Part shown: positions 8,170 to 18,510 of the stretch, piece by piece | How the letters are laid out: the number at the start of each line of letters is the position of its first letter | How positions within the stretch are numbered: the stretch's first letter is position 1 | Assembly (NCBI GenBank): GCA_021604585.1 | Contig: BQJG01000008.1 | Location: 1-64,000 of the forward strand | Length of the DNA: 64,000 nt | Source: Hyphococcus sp. | Lineage (GTDB): Bacteria; Pseudomonadota; Alphaproteobacteria; Caulobacterales; Parvularculaceae | Reading direction: 5' to 3' | Notes under the pieces: generated by a model | Seen by the model: the letters and a program-made list of their open reading frames with translations, nothing else | What the model was told of the DNA's origin: nothing | Database searches by the model: none | Program-made: the position numbers and the translations under genes

Positions 8170-8862
8170 ATGCGAGTTTTTTTTGGAATTATCGTTGGAT
8201 TGGTTTTGGCGGTGGTGATTGCCGCTGCCGCCGCGCATCACGCGTTTGGCGGATTGGTGAATGTCGGCGAGCGCGACAAATCGAAAGACGTGACGCAAAC
8301 GCTCGATCTCGCCGGCTTCGACCGGATCGACATTGCCGGTGTTTTTGAATTTGACGTCACTGTCGGCGGCGACTTCTCGGTCACTGTGTCCGGCGCGCCA
8401 TCGGAGATGGAGCGGCTTGAAGCAACGGTAGTGGACGGCGAGCTGGAGCTCGACCGGAAGGATGGCGAGCGGGGCATGCGCCGTTGGCGCGACTTCGGCC
8501 TGACAGCTGAAATCACTTTGCCAGCGCTGACCGCAATCGACATAGCAGGCGTTGCTGACGGGAATGTAACCGGCATCGACGCTGACAATTTCAAAGTCGA
8601 CCTGTCTGGCGTTGGCGACCTGACCTTGTCGGGGACGTGCGGTCATCTGGACGCAAATGTTTCGGGCGTTGGCGATCTTCAGGCCAAATCTCTGGAATGC
8701 CGCGATGTGGATGTGGATGTCTCGGGCATTGGCGACGCCAGCGTTTTCGCCAGCGACTCTGTCGATGCATCAGTGAGCGGCATTGGCTCGATCGATATTT
8801 ACGGTTCGCCCAAGCAGGTCGAGAAGTCGAACAGCTTTATCGCCAGCATCACTGTGAAGTAA
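8170..8862 (+). CDS. Exported GIN-domain (DUF2807) protein, copy 2
   Basis: 230 residues from ATG 8170 after GGGAGG. The N-terminal segment MRVFFGIIVGLVLAVVIA is a signal peptide or anchor. The rest parallels the gene at 7340 closely: LDLAGFDRIDIAGVFEFDV, then VSGVGDLQAKSLECRDVD and SGIGSIDIYGSP near the end. The two differ mainly in the N-terminal segment and in the charged insert near residue 105. A terminator lies between them and another after this gene, so each is probably transcribed separately. Function unknown. Confidence 0.87.
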   Translation: MRVFFGIIVGLVLAVVIAAAAAHHAFGGLVNVGERDKSKDVTQTLDLAGFDRIDIAGVFEFDVTVGGDFSVTVSGAPSEMERLEATVVDGELELDRKDGERGMRRWRDFGLTAEITLPALTAIDIAGVADGNVTGIDADNFKVDLSGVGDLTLSGTCGHLDANVSGVGDLQAKSLECRDVDVDVSGIGDASVFASDSVDASVSGIGSIDIYGSPKQVEKSNSFIASITVK

Positions 8863-8883
8863 AGTTTCCACAACAGATCCGGG

Positions 8884-8917
8884 AAAAGGGGCCAATTGCG
8901 ACCGATTGGCCCCTTTT
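8884..8917 (+). terminator. Terminator after the second GIN-domain gene, upstream of nuoH
   Basis: A perfect 13-bp stem, aaaaggggccaat (8884-8896) with attggcccctttt (8905-8917), then further T. It lies 43 bases before the nuoH start, so nuoH would need its own promoter or read-through from upstream. Confidence 0.85.
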
Positions 8918-8960
8918 TCATACGTGACTAGCGGGCCGAGACCCATTATGACGCGGGCCC

Positions 8961-10049
8961 ATGGAACAGATATGGACAAATCTGGTCACCCGCCCAACCG
9001 ATCTCGGCTGGGGCTGGTGGCTCGCTTCGACCACCGCTGGCGCGCTGGCGATCCTGCTGACGCTGCTCGTGGCGCAGGCGTTCCTCATGTATTTCGACCG
9101 CAAGGTCTGGGCTGCCGTGCAAATGCGCAAGGGCCCGAATGTGGTCGGACCTTTCGGCCTGCTGCAGTCCTTCGCTGATCTTCTGAAATTCGTTTTCAAG
9201 GAAATCATCATCCCGGCGGGGGTGAACAAGGTCGTGTTCATTCTGGCGCCACTGATCACCTTCGTTCTGGCGCTGGTCGGCTGGGCGGTGATTCCGGTTG
9301 GCCCGGGCCTTGTCGGCGCCGACATCAATGTGGGCATTCTCTACTTATTCGCGGTTTCCTCGCTCGGCGTTTACGGCGTCATCATGGGCGGTTGGGCGTC
9401 GAACTCGAAATATTCATTCCTTGGGTCGCTGCGGTCTGCCGCGCAGATGGTCTCCTATGAGGTGTCCATCGGTTTCGTGATCATCACCGTCCTGCTGCTG
9501 GTCGGTTCGCTCAACCTTTCCGACATTGTTGAAAGCCAGTCGCGCGCCGGCGGCGGTTTCTGGAACTGGAACTTCCTGCCGCTATTCCCGATGTTTGTGG
9601 TGTTCTTCATTTCTGCGCTGGCCGAGACCAACCGGCCGCCCTTCGATCTGCCGGAAGCTGAATCCGAATTGGTCGCCGGCTATCAGGTGGAATATTCCTC
9701 GACCCTGTTTTTGATGTTCATGATCGGCGAGCTCGCCAACATCGTCCTGATGTGCGCGATGCTGACCATCCTGTTTTTTGGCGGCTGGCATTCGCCAATC
9801 CCGGTTGAGTGGGCGCCGTGGCTGGAATGGGGCCCGTTGCCGGTCCTTTGGTTCTGCTTCAAAGTCGTGTTCTTCTTCTTCATGTTCGCCATGGTGAAGG
9901 CGATCGTACCGCGTTACCGCTATGATCAGCTTATGCGGATTGGCTGGAAAATCTTTCTGCCGCTTTGCCTGTTCTGGGTGGTGCTTGTGTCGGGATTGTT
10001 GATTATGTTCCCTGACGCGGTTGATTATTTGCAGAGCTGGAGAAGCTAG
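8961..10049 (+). CDS. nuoH: NADH-quinone oxidoreductase subunit H
   Basis: 362 residues with eight or nine membrane helices. NuoH is the membrane-arm subunit that forms the quinone site with the peripheral arm. Recognisable segments are [20 protein letters not shown] near residue 50, [20 protein letters not shown] near residue 215, and the [14 protein letters not shown] loop near residue 313, all conserved in the family. Length is normal. The stop TAG (10047-10049) is followed directly by the nuoI ATG. Confidence 0.97.
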   Translation: MEQIWTNLVTRPTDLGWGWWLASTTAGALAILLTLLVAQAFLMYFDRKVWAAVQMRKGPNVVGPFGLLQSFADLLKFVFKEIIIPAGVNKVVFILAPLITFVLALVGWAVIPVGPGLVGADINVGILYLFAVSSLGVYGVIMGGWASNSKYSFLGSLRSAAQMVSYEVSIGFVIITVLLLVGSLNLSDIVESQSRAGGGFWNWNFLPLFPMFVVFFISALAETNRPPFDLPEAESELVAGYQVEYSSTLFLMFMIGELANIVLMCAMLTILFFGGWHSPIPVEWAPWLEWGPLPVLWFCFKVVFFFFMFAMVKAIVPRYRYDQLMRIGWKIFLPLCLFWVVLVSGLLIMFPDAVDYLQSWRS

Positions 10050-10538
10050 ATGGCCCGCATCGCCCAAGCGCTCAAAGGCTTTATGCTCCTTGATTTTCTC
10101 AAGGCGTTCGGCCTCGCAATGAAATACTACGTGACGCCGAAATCGACGTTGAACTATCCGTTTGAAAAGGGCCCGCTATCCCCTCGCTTCCGCGGCGAAC
10201 ATGCGCTGCGCCGCTATCCGAATGGTGAAGAACGCTGCATCGCTTGCAAGCTATGCGAGGCGATCTGTCCGGCGCAGGCGATCACCATCGAGGCCGAACC
10301 GCGCGACGATGGTTCGCGCCGCACAACGCGCTACGATATCGACATGACCAAATGCATCTATTGCGGGTTCTGTCAGGAAGCATGCCCTGTCGACGCCATC
10401 GTCGAAGGCCCGAATTTCGAATTCGCGACGGAAACCCGTGAAGAGCTGTTCTATGACAAAGACAGACTGCTCGCCAATGGCGACCGGTGGGAACGTGAGA
10501 TCGCGAAAAACCTCGAGCTCGACGCTCCCTACCGCTAG
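10050..10538 (+). CDS. nuoI: NADH-quinone oxidoreductase subunit I
   Basis: 162 residues. NuoI carries the N6a and N6b 4Fe-4S clusters that pass electrons toward quinone. Both ferredoxin motifs are intact: [16 protein letters not shown] and [16 protein letters not shown]. The N-terminal amphipathic stretch ([18 protein letters not shown]) is typical of the alphaproteobacterial and mitochondrial forms. The gene starts the base after nuoH ends. A convergent gene ends 6 bases downstream, which interrupts the usual nuoI-nuoJ order. Confidence 0.97.
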   Translation: MARIAQALKGFMLLDFLKAFGLAMKYYVTPKSTLNYPFEKGPLSPRFRGEHALRRYPNGEERCIACKLCEAICPAQAITIEAEPRDDGSRRTTRYDIDMTKCIYCGFCQEACPVDAIVEGPNFEFATETREELFYDKDRLLANGDRWEREIAKNLELDAPYR

Positions 10539-10544
10539 GCGCCG

Positions 10545-11279
10545 TTACTCGGCGGAGGGTTGTTCCGCAAGCCGCTCAAAACGCATCTCCTGTGCCGGAA
10601 CATCGATCCTGACGATGCGATGCGGTTTTGCCGTTGTGAGATAAATCACATTGGCCGGCTCGGCGTTGAGATTGACTTTGAACGTCTCAAACATGCCTGA
10701 CGGAACCTCAATCGTCTCGCGTCCCGCGACCACAAGTTCCGCATCGGCCACGACGCCGCCCAATTCTTCAAACCATTGCAGCTTGAATGTCGCACCGTCC
10801 CGCCACGGCAGCCCCGAAACGAATCCAAAGAGCGATGTGCGAGCAATGGCGTCTTCCGGCAGCTCGATTTCAAAGGGCCGCTCCGCCTTTTCGATATCCG
10901 TGGGGCGCTTGTATTTACGGACGCCAGTTCCCTTGCGACCGTCAAAAGTGAGGTCGATATCGAGAATGGTGCGGCTGAAGTCGCCGTCAATGACGATCCT
11001 TTTTGGCAGAAGCGTTTCCGCATCCACGACCACCGTGCCGGATTCCCGCACATCCGGGAGCAGGGTGGTGCCATCATGGATGACGATAACATCCTCTTTC
11101 CGCTCCATCGCGAAGTACATTTCGCCGGCTTTTTCCCCATGGTGGATCAGCTGGTATCGCGCCGGCGCAAACTCTACCTGCGACAGATCGACAGGGAATG
11201 GCTCTGCGACCGCCGCCACAGGAATGAAGATCGCGGCCAGACTGGCGGCTGCGAATACGGTGATCCGTTGGTTTGTCAT
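10545..11279 (-). CDS. Exported DUF3108-type protein
   Basis: 244 residues from ATG 11279, which has a GAGAGGGG ribosome site; a GTG at 11312 is less likely. A signal peptide (ITVFAAASLAAIFIPVAAVA) ends near residue 25. The mature part is a beta-rich domain with the DUF3108 pattern: ARYQLIHHGEKAGEMYFAME at its start and later DAETLLPKRIVIDGDF, consistent with a lipocalin-like or LolA-like periplasmic barrel. Function unknown. It is placed on the opposite strand between nuoI and nuoJ, splitting the complex I operon. Confidence 0.75.
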   Translation of the reverse strand: MTNQRITVFAAASLAAIFIPVAAVAEPFPVDLSQVEFAPARYQLIHHGEKAGEMYFAMERKEDVIVIHDGTTLLPDVRESGTVVVDAETLLPKRIVIDGDFSRTILDIDLTFDGRKGTGVRKYKRPTDIEKAERPFEIELPEDAIARTSLFGFVSGLPWRDGATFKLQWFEELGGVVADAELVVAGRETIEVPSGMFETFKVNLNAEPANVIYLTTAKPHRIVRIDVPAQEMRFERLAEQPSAE

Positions 11280-11613
11280 GATGCCCCTCTCAGTTGACGT
11301 TTTAGCCACCATAGGCGGGCGCTTCGGCCGGTCGATGCGCCTTGCGGTAGACCGTTTACGTGGCGCGACGAGTGAAGTGCAGGTTCTGACATTCCCGGCG
11401 CCACTGAGCCCGCAGAAAACCCCTGAAATTCCGCGAAAATGCGGCCCTTCGCCCTTTGCAAAGCTTGGCCAATGCCTCTAAAAGCGCCGCGAGTATGGCC
11501 TGCGCCATGAGTCGCCTGAAATTGAGGGAGGTGACGGGGCGGGCAAGTCAATCCTGGAGCGCCATTCGGCGCATTTCGCATCGTCCGCCACAAAGAGCAT
11601 CGCGCGCAAAAAA
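11280..11613. other. Intergenic region between the DUF3108 gene and nuoJ
   Basis: 334 bases separating divergent genes. It must hold the promoter for the reverse-strand DUF3108 gene and probably one for nuoJKLMN. I see no convincing gene, RNA or terminator in it. Confidence 0.5.
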
Positions 11614-12252
11614 ATGTCGATAGCCGCCTTCGCCTTTTGCCTGTTCGCCTTCGCCGCCATTGCCTCGGGGCTGATGGTCGTCGCGTCGAAAAACCCCGTC
11701 CATTCCGTGCTGTTCCTGATTTCGGCGTTTATCGCCGCAGCCGGATTGTTCGTTCTTATGGGCGCTGAATATCTCGCCATGGTGCTTGTGGTTGTTTATG
11801 TGGGCGCCGTCGCGGTGCTGTTCCTGTTCGTGGTGATGATGCTCGACGTTGATTTTGTCGAGATGAAGCAGGGTTTCCTCCAATATCTGCCGATCGGCGG
11901 TGCGCTGGCGGTATTTCTCGTTATTGAATTGATTATGGTGTTCGCCGTTTGGGAACTGCCGTCCGACACTGAAGTTGCGCGCGCGCATCCGTCGCCCACC
12001 GCTGCGATGACGGTGACCGACCCGAATGGTCCGAACAACATCGAGGCGCTCGGGCTGATCCTTTACACCGACTACATTCACTATTTTCAGATCGCTGGCA
12101 TGATCTTGCTGGTGGCGATGATCGGCGCGATCATCCTGACCTTCCGGACGCGCGAAGGCATCAAAAAACAGGACGCCGGCAAGCAGATCAATCGCAAGCG
12201 CGATGAGGGCTTTGAGCTTGTGGACATCAAGCCGGGCCAAGGGCTGTCGTAA
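11614..12252 (+). CDS. nuoJ: NADH-quinone oxidoreductase subunit J
   Basis: 212 residues with five membrane helices; a membrane-arm subunit of complex I. Diagnostic segments are [16 protein letters not shown] near residue 27 and the third helix [20 protein letters not shown] with its conserved Glu and Tyr, a helix that changes conformation during catalysis. Another helix near residue 150 is followed by a basic C-terminal tail. Start ATG 11614 is preceded by an A-rich stretch without a strong ribosome site. It opens a tight nuoJKLMN run. Confidence 0.95.
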   Translation: MSIAAFAFCLFAFAAIASGLMVVASKNPVHSVLFLISAFIAAAGLFVLMGAEYLAMVLVVVYVGAVAVLFLFVVMMLDVDFVEMKQGFLQYLPIGGALAVFLVIELIMVFAVWELPSDTEVARAHPSPTAAMTVTDPNGPNNIEALGLILYTDYIHYFQIAGMILLVAMIGAIILTFRTREGIKKQDAGKQINRKRDEGFELVDIKPGQGLS

Positions 12253-12266
12253 GGGGCTCAACGCAA

Positions 12267-12575
12267 ATGGTAATCGGACTCTTTCATTATCTGTTCGTTG
12301 CGGCGGTCTTGTTCGCGATCGGCATGGCGGGCATTTTTCTCAACCGGAAAAACGTCATCGTTATTTTGATGTCGATCGAGCTCATGCTGCTTGCGGTGAA
12401 CATCAATCTCGTAGCGTTCTCGCAGTTTCTCGGCGATCTCACGGGGCAGGTCTTTGCCTTCATGGTCTTGACTGTCGCGGCGGGCGAAGCGGCGGTCGGG
12501 CTTGCGATTCTTGTGGCGTTCTTCCGCAATCGCGGCGACATCGCTGTCGAAGACGCCAATCTGATGAAGAATTAG
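12267..12575 (+). CDS. nuoK: NADH-quinone oxidoreductase subunit K
   Basis: 102 residues and three helices, the standard NuoK size. Conserved buried glutamates are present in [16 protein letters not shown] and [20 protein letters not shown]; these are key residues of the proton pathway in the family. It starts 14 bases after nuoJ and ends 15 bases before nuoL. Confidence 0.96.
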   Translation: MVIGLFHYLFVAAVLFAIGMAGIFLNRKNVIVILMSIELMLLAVNINLVAFSQFLGDLTGQVFAFMVLTVAAGEAAVGLAILVAFFRNRGDIAVEDANLMKN

Positions 12576-12590
12576 GGGCAGGCAGCGTTC

Positions 12591-14735
12591 ATGGAAGCCT
12601 TTGTCGTCTTACTGCCGCTGTTCGGCGCCATGCTGGCCATGCCGGTCGGTCGTGCGCTCGGCTATCGCGCGGCGGAGCTGCTCACCACGGGTTTGTTGCT
12701 GGTCGCGGCGATCATGTCATGGTTCCTGTTCTTCGATGTCGCTCTTGGCGGCAATGCGCGGACCATCGAGCTGTTCAGCTGGATTTCGTCGGGCGGGTTC
12801 GAGGCGAAATGGGCGGTGCGCCTGGACACGTTGTCGGCGGTGATGCTGGTCGTTGTGAACTCGGTATCGTTCCTCGTGCACACCTATTCCATGGGCTACA
12901 TGAAGGACTATGGCGAGCAGTCGCGGTTCTTCGCGTATCTGTCGCTGTTTACCTTCGCCATGCTGACGCTCGTGACGGCGGACAACTTCCTCCAGCTTTT
13001 CTTCGGCTGGGAAGGCGTCGGCCTCGCTTCCTATTTGCTGATCGGTTTCTGGTTCAAAAAGAAATCCGCCAATGACGCCGCCATCAAAGCCTTCGTCGTC
13101 AACCGGGTTGGCGATTTTGGTTTCGCGCTTGGCATCATGTGCATTTTCTATGTGTTCGGCACGATCCAGTTTGACGAAGTGTTTCAGGCGGTAGCGTCAA
13201 ACGCCAGCGTGACGCCATGGAACGCAAGCGCCGGCGGTCCCATTCAAGACTTGTCGATCGGCTTTCTGTCCTGGAATTTTCATGCACTGACGGTGATTGG
13301 CGTCTTGTTGTTTATCGGCGCCATGGGCAAATCGGCGCAGTTCTTCCTGCACACCTGGCTGCCCGACGCCATGGAAGGTCCGACGCCGGTTTCCGCGCTG
13401 ATCCATGCCGCAACCATGGTGACGGCGGGCGTGTTCCTTGTTTGCCGTTGCTCGGTGATTTATGAATATGCGCCGAACGCCGCCGCTCTGGTGACGCTGG
13501 TTGGCGCCGTGACGGCGTTCTTCGCCGCGACGGTGGGCCTGCTGCAGGACGACATCAAGAAAATCGTCGCTTACTCTACCTGTTCTCAGCTTGGCTATAT
13601 GTTCTTCGCCGCCGGTGTTGGCGCTTATGGCGCGGCGATGTTCCATCTCTTTACCCATGCTTTCTTCAAGGCATTGTTGTTCCTTGGGTCAGGCGCGGTG
13701 ATCATCGGCATGCATCACGAGCAGGACATCAAAAAAATGGGCGGCGTCAAAGCGCTGATGCCCTTCACGCATATCCTGATGGTGATTGGCACGATTGCGA
13801 TTACGGGCGTTGGCATTCCGGGCTTGAAGCTTTTCGGCGCACCACTCGGCACGGCTGGGTTCGTTTCCAAAGACATGGTCATTGAAAGCGCGTTTTTCGC
13901 GGGCGAAGCGGGCAAAGCGTTCGGTTATTTCGCCTTCACCCTCGGGCTTCTTGCGGCGGTGATGACCGCGTTCTATTCATGGCGCCTGATTTTTCTCACC
14001 TTCTGGGGGCCGTCGCGCGCGCCGGAACATGTGCGCAAGCATCCGCATTCTGTCCCTGATGCGATGATGGCGCCGCTAATCCCGCTAGCGCTCGGCGCGC
14101 TGGTCGCGGGCATGGCGTTCTATGGCAATTTTGTCGGCGACGGCGCTGACAAATTCTGGAATGGCGCGCTCTATAAAGCAGAAACGCATCATGAAGCCGT
14201 CGCATCCGACGAACATTCAACGGCGAACGATCATGGCGGTGAAACTTCTCTTACGCCGGCAACCGATCATGCTGTCGCCGATGACCACGGCGCGGCGACA
14301 GAAGACCATGGCGGCGCTGAAGGGGGCGGTCATCATGTGCCGCTTTGGGTTTTGTGGGCGCCATTCTTCGCCATGCTTTCGGGCTCATTCGCGGCGGGCT
14401 GGCATTATCTTCGCGGCGATCCGCTGCGTCCCGGCTTGTTGCGCGAAGGCGGCATGATCTACGCCTTCCTCAAAAACAAGTGGTATTTCGACGAGATTTA
14501 CGACTTCCTGCTGGTCAAACCGGCGCTCGCTTTCGGCCGCTTCCTGTGGAAGGACGGCGACGGCAAAACCATTGACGGCGTCGGGCCGGACGGTATTGCA
14601 GCGTTTGTCGCCACCAGCGCGCGCCGTATCGTTAAAATGCAAAGCGGATATGTTTATCACTACGCCTTCGCCATGCTTGTCGGCATCTTGATCCTCGTCA
14701 CATTTGTTTCGTTCCGGGCGGGGGGCGGCCAGTGA
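12591..14735 (+). CDS. nuoL: NADH-quinone oxidoreductase subunit L, with a His-rich insert
   Basis: 714 residues, the largest antiporter-like proton-pumping subunit at the end of the complex I membrane arm. Family segments include [19 protein letters not shown], the [20 protein letters not shown] pump motif, and [18 protein letters not shown]. The long lateral helix lies in the C-terminal third. Residues about 528-585 are unusual: a stretch rich in His, Asp, Glu and Ala ([33 protein letters not shown]) inserted between hydrophobic segments. Its stop shares one base with the nuoM ATG. Confidence 0.96.
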   Translation: MEAFVVLLPLFGAMLAMPVGRALGYRAAELLTTGLLLVAAIMSWFLFFDVALGGNARTIELFSWISSGGFEAKWAVRLDTLSAVMLVVVNSVSFLVHTYSMGYMKDYGEQSRFFAYLSLFTFAMLTLVTADNFLQLFFGWEGVGLASYLLIGFWFKKKSANDAAIKAFVVNRVGDFGFALGIMCIFYVFGTIQFDEVFQAVASNASVTPWNASAGGPIQDLSIGFLSWNFHALTVIGVLLFIGAMGKSAQFFLHTWLPDAMEGPTPVSALIHAATMVTAGVFLVCRCSVIYEYAPNAAALVTLVGAVTAFFAATVGLLQDDIKKIVAYSTCSQLGYMFFAAGVGAYGAAMFHLFTHAFFKALLFLGSGAVIIGMHHEQDIKKMGGVKALMPFTHILMVIGTIAITGVGIPGLKLFGAPLGTAGFVSKDMVIESAFFAGEAGKAFGYFAFTLGLLAAVMTAFYSWRLIFLTFWGPSRAPEHVRKHPHSVPDAMMAPLIPLALGALVAGMAFYGNFVGDGADKFWNGALYKAETHHEAVASDEHSTANDHGGETSLTPATDHAVADDHGAATEDHGGAEGGGHHVPLWVLWAPFFAMLSGSFAAGWHYLRGDPLRPGLLREGGMIYAFLKNKWYFDEIYDFLLVKPALAFGRFLWKDGDGKTIDGVGPDGIAAFVATSARRIVKMQSGYVYHYAFAMLVGILILVTFVSFRAGGGQ

Positions 14736-16318
14736 TGACGGAAAGTTTCGCCAACCAGTCCTGGCTGTCATTTGTTACATTCGCACCGCTGGTCGGCGCG
14801 ATGTTCATCATGCTGCGCCGCGTGCTGACGCGTTCCGGCGAAAACGGCGCCGTTGCGGCCGATGTGCAGGCGCAAGTCGACAACGCTTCGCGCTGGGTCG
14901 CGCTGATCTTTACGACGGCGACTTTTCTTTTGTCGCTTGCCGTCTACGCGATCTTCTACGATCCGTCGATTGCGGGCTATCAGTTGGTCGAACAGCTCCC
15001 CTGGATTGGTGCGGGCATCAGCTACAAGATGGGCGTTGACGGGATTTCGATCCTGTTTGTGTTGCTGACGACCTTCTTTATGCCGATCTGCATTCTGGCG
15101 TCATGGAACTCGATCCAGAATCGCGTTGCCGATTACATGATCGCGTTTCTAATTCTCGAAACGCTGATGATCGGCGTGTTCTGTGCGCTCGATCTGTTCC
15201 TGTTCTATTTCTTCTTCGAGGGCAGCCTTATTCCGATGTTCCTGATCATCGGCGTCTGGGGTTCTAAAGGCGTGAAGGAATTCGCGGGCGTTTCCATGCC
15301 GAGCCGGATTTATGCGTCGCTGAAATTCTTCCTCTACACGCTGATCGGTTCGCTGTTGCTGCTTGTCGCGATGGCGTGGATGTATGCGCAGGCCGGCACG
15401 ACAGACATTCCAACCTTGCAAGGCTTTGACTTCGGGGCAGGCGCGCAGAAATGGCTATGGCTCGCCTTCTTTGCGTCTTTCGCCGTCAAAATGCCCATGT
15501 GGCCGGTCCACACCTGGCTTCCCGACGCACACGTTCAGGCGCCGACCGCAGGCTCGGTGGTTCTGGCGGCGATCCTCTTGAAGATGGGCGGCTATGGCTT
15601 CCTGCGATTCTCGCTGCCGATGTTCCCGCTCGCCAGCATGGACTTCGCACCATTTGTGTTTGCGCTGTCCGTGATTGCGATCATCTATACCTCGCTTGTC
15701 GCGCTGGCGCAGGAGGACATGAAAAAGCTCATCGCCTATTCCTCCGTCGCGCATATGGGCTTTGTGACCATGGGGATTTTCACCGGCACGGAGCAGGGGA
15801 TCGAGGGCGGTCTGTTCCAGATGCTGTCGCATGGATTTATCTCCGGCGCACTCTTCCTTTGTGTTGGCGTCGTTTACGACCGGATGCACACGCGGGAAAT
15901 CGCCGCTTATGGCGGTCTCGTTCACCGCATGCCGCTCTATGCCTTCCTGTTTCTTTTCTTCACCCTCGGCAATGTCGGCATGCCCGGCACGAGTGGCTTC
16001 GTTGGCGAAATCCTGTCCATGACCGGCGCCTTCAAGGTGAATTCATGGATCGCCTTCTTCGCGGCGTTCGGCGTCATCTTGTCAGCGGCTTATGCGCTGC
16101 GCCTCTATCGCCAGGTTGTTTATGGCAAGCTCGAGAAGCAGGCGTTGATGGAAATCGCCGATGTCGATAAGCGCGAACTGGCGATGCTCGGCGTGTTGAT
16201 GGCGTTTGCGCTTTATCTTGGCTTTAATCCGGGGCCGGCGCTTGATGTCTTCAGCCCGGCGGTGGATCTGTTGATTGAAAACTACAATACGGCGCTCGCC
16301 GCAGCGGGGGCAAGCTAA
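14735..16318 (+). CDS. nuoM: NADH-quinone oxidoreductase subunit M
   Basis: 527 residues from ATG 14735, overlapping the nuoL stop by one base (TGATG); a GTG one codon earlier is possible. A second antiporter-like pump. It shows the conserved Glu in [18 protein letters not shown], the pump Lys and His region [20 protein letters not shown], and [19 protein letters not shown]. Its TAA shares one base with the nuoN start. Confidence 0.96.
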   Translation: MTESFANQSWLSFVTFAPLVGAMFIMLRRVLTRSGENGAVAADVQAQVDNASRWVALIFTTATFLLSLAVYAIFYDPSIAGYQLVEQLPWIGAGISYKMGVDGISILFVLLTTFFMPICILASWNSIQNRVADYMIAFLILETLMIGVFCALDLFLFYFFFEGSLIPMFLIIGVWGSKGVKEFAGVSMPSRIYASLKFFLYTLIGSLLLLVAMAWMYAQAGTTDIPTLQGFDFGAGAQKWLWLAFFASFAVKMPMWPVHTWLPDAHVQAPTAGSVVLAAILLKMGGYGFLRFSLPMFPLASMDFAPFVFALSVIAIIYTSLVALAQEDMKKLIAYSSVAHMGFVTMGIFTGTEQGIEGGLFQMLSHGFISGALFLCVGVVYDRMHTREIAAYGGLVHRMPLYAFLFLFFTLGNVGMPGTSGFVGEILSMTGAFKVNSWIAFFAAFGVILSAAYALRLYRQVVYGKLEKQALMEIADVDKRELAMLGVLMAFALYLGFNPGPALDVFSPAVDLLIENYNTALAAAGAS

Positions 16319-17763
16319 TGGGCTTGTTTGAGACACTGACATTCGCGTGGCCTGAACTGGTGCTGGCTATTGGCGCCATGACATTGTTGATCACAGGCGT
16401 CTTTCTCGGCGACAAATTCGCGCCGCAGATTTCACTCGCTGCTGTTGCGCTGCTGGTCATTGCGGGCGCGCTGGCGGTGATCGCGCCGGGCGGCGCGGGC
16501 ACGACTTCGCTGTTTGACGGCGCCTTCCGGGTCGATGCATTCTCGACCTTCTGCAAAGTCTTGATGTATGGCGCGGCGGCCTTCGCCATTTTGATGTCCG
16601 ACCGCTATTTGGCCGGCGAGCAGCTCGGCCGGTTTGAATATCCGGTGCTGATCGTGCTCGCCGCACTCGGCATGTCGCTCATGGTGTCGGCGACTGATCT
16701 CATCTCGCTCTATATGGGCATCGAAACGCAGAGCCTCGCGCTTTACATTCTCGCGGCGTTCAATCGCGACAGCCGCCGCTCCACCGAAGCGGGTCTTAAA
16801 TATTTCGTGCTGGGCGCTCTCTCGTCATGTTTGCTGCTGTATGGCGCGTCGCTGGTTTACGGCTTTACCGGCGCGACCGGATTTGAACAGATTGCCCGGG
16901 CCGCACAGGCAAGCGGGCCAAACGCCGGGTTGATCATTGGACTTGTGTTCATGATTTCGGGGCTGGCGTTTAAGGTCTCCGCCGCGCCGTTCCATATGTG
17001 GACGCCCGATGTCTATGAAGGCTCGCCGACGCCGGTGACGGCCTTCTTCGCAGCCGCGCCTAAGCTCGCAGGCATGGCGCTGTTTACGCGCGTGATGATG
17101 ACGTCTTTCCCCGGCGCAGTCGATGACTGGCAACCGGTGATCGCGCTCATCGCGGTCGCCTCCATGATGATCGGCGCCTTCTCGGCGATTGCGCAGACCA
17201 ACATCAAACGCCTGATGGCGTACTCTTCTATTGGCCATATGGGCTACGCACTGATTGGTCTTGCGGCCGGAACGGTGTCTGGCGCGTCATCGGTGCTGAT
17301 CTATATGGCGATCTATATCGCCATGACGGTCGGAACATTCGCCATCATTTTGATGATGCGCCGTCGCGGCGGCATGACGGAAAATGTTTCTGATCTCGCC
17401 GGCCTATCGCGCACCAATATGCCCATGGCGCTGATCTTGACCGTGTTGTTGTTCTCGCTTGCGGGCGTGCCGCCAACTGCCGGGTTCTTCGGTAAGTGGT
17501 ATGTGTTTCTCGCCGCCGTTGATGCGGGTCTTGTCTGGCTCGCCGTTGCGGGCGTCATCGCCAGCGCCGTTTCCGCTTTTTACTATCTGCGGATTGTCTG
17601 GTTTATGTGGTTCGACGAACCCGCGCCAGCCTTTGAACGCGATCACGGTCCAGCGTTGACAGTTGCGGCCTGGGGCTCGGCGCTGTTGATGTTCCCAGTG
17701 CTCACCGTTTTGATGGGCGTCCTGCGCCAGATTGCGGAAACAGCCGCCGCATCGCTGTTCTAG
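16318..17763 (+). CDS. nuoN: NADH-quinone oxidoreductase subunit N
   Basis: 481 residues, the third antiporter-like pump. Motifs are LYMGIETQSLALYILAAFNR, KVSAAPFHMWTPDVYEGSPT and QTNIKRLMAYSSIGHMGYAL, as in other NuoN proteins. The first codon overlaps the nuoM stop (TAATG). birA begins 5 bases after the nuoN stop, so the transcript probably continues. Confidence 0.96.
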   Translation: MGLFETLTFAWPELVLAIGAMTLLITGVFLGDKFAPQISLAAVALLVIAGALAVIAPGGAGTTSLFDGAFRVDAFSTFCKVLMYGAAAFAILMSDRYLAGEQLGRFEYPVLIVLAALGMSLMVSATDLISLYMGIETQSLALYILAAFNRDSRRSTEAGLKYFVLGALSSCLLLYGASLVYGFTGATGFEQIARAAQASGPNAGLIIGLVFMISGLAFKVSAAPFHMWTPDVYEGSPTPVTAFFAAAPKLAGMALFTRVMMTSFPGAVDDWQPVIALIAVASMMIGAFSAIAQTNIKRLMAYSSIGHMGYALIGLAAGTVSGASSVLIYMAIYIAMTVGTFAIILMMRRRGGMTENVSDLAGLSRTNMPMALILTVLLFSLAGVPPTAGFFGKWYVFLAAVDAGLVWLAVAGVIASAVSAFYYLRIVWFMWFDEPAPAFERDHGPALTVAAWGSALLMFPVLTVLMGVLRQIAETAAASLF

Positions 17764-17767
17764 CGGC

Positions 17768-18505
17768 GTGGCGAAGCTCGCTTCCGGAACGCCGCTTGAA
17801 ATTTTCGACACGCTGGATTCGACCAGTCTCGAGGCAAAGCGCTGGGCCAATGATGGCGGGGGCGGACCGCGCTGGTTTCTCGCGCTGACCCAGACAGCCG
17901 GTTACGGGCGGCGCGAACGCGCTTGGGAGCAGCGGGCAGGCGACTTCGCGGCGACACTTTTGATGCGGGCGGAAGAGACGTCTGAAACGCTCGGGCAAAT
18001 TTCGTTCGTCGCCGCATTGGCGTTGGCGTCGGTGTTTGATGAGTTGATGCCTGAGGACAAGATTGCGCTCAAATGGCCCAATGACGTTTTGATTGAGGGC
18101 GGAAAAGGCGCTGGCATTCTGCTGGAAAATCTCGGCGCGACGATCCTTATCGGGATCGGCGTCAACATCGTCAGCAAGCCCGAAGGACTTGCCTATAAAA
18201 CGGCGCGTCTGATTGACCATACACCCTCGGCGCCTCCGCCAACGGCGCTCGCAGCCCGGCTCGACGAACATTTTTGGAGATATTACGGGCAATGGCGTAA
18301 GGAAGGCTTCACGCCGATCCGCGCCGCCTGGCTGGCGCGCGCCGCGGGCCTTAACCAGCCCATTACGGTGCGGCTGCCAAATGAAGAGATTAACGGTGTT
18401 TTCGGCGGCATTGATGAAACCGGCGCGCTGATATTGCGCTTGGACGCGCGAACGCGGACAATCGCGGCGGGTGAAGTCTTCTTCGGCCGAAAAGGTAAGG
18501 AATAG
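17768..18505 (+). CDS. birA: Biotin--[acetyl-CoA-carboxylase] ligase without regulatory domain
   Basis: 245 residues from GTG 17768; an upstream reading to 17732 would run inside nuoN. The enzyme makes biotinyl-AMP and attaches biotin to the carboxylase carrier protein. Motifs present: [14 protein letters not shown] (the biotinyl-AMP loop, with YGRR for the commoner RGRR), LKWPNDVLI with the catalytic Lys, [10 protein letters not shown], and GIGVNI. The N-terminal helix-turn-helix of the E. coli protein is absent, so it cannot be a biotin-operon repressor. It lies between nuoN and coaX. Confidence 0.92.
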   Translation: MAKLASGTPLEIFDTLDSTSLEAKRWANDGGGGPRWFLALTQTAGYGRRERAWEQRAGDFAATLLMRAEETSETLGQISFVAALALASVFDELMPEDKIALKWPNDVLIEGGKGAGILLENLGATILIGIGVNIVSKPEGLAYKTARLIDHTPSAPPPTALAARLDEHFWRYYGQWRKEGFTPIRAAWLARAAGLNQPITVRLPNEEINGVFGGIDETGALILRLDARTRTIAAGEVFFGRKGKE

Positions 18506-18510
18506 CGTCC

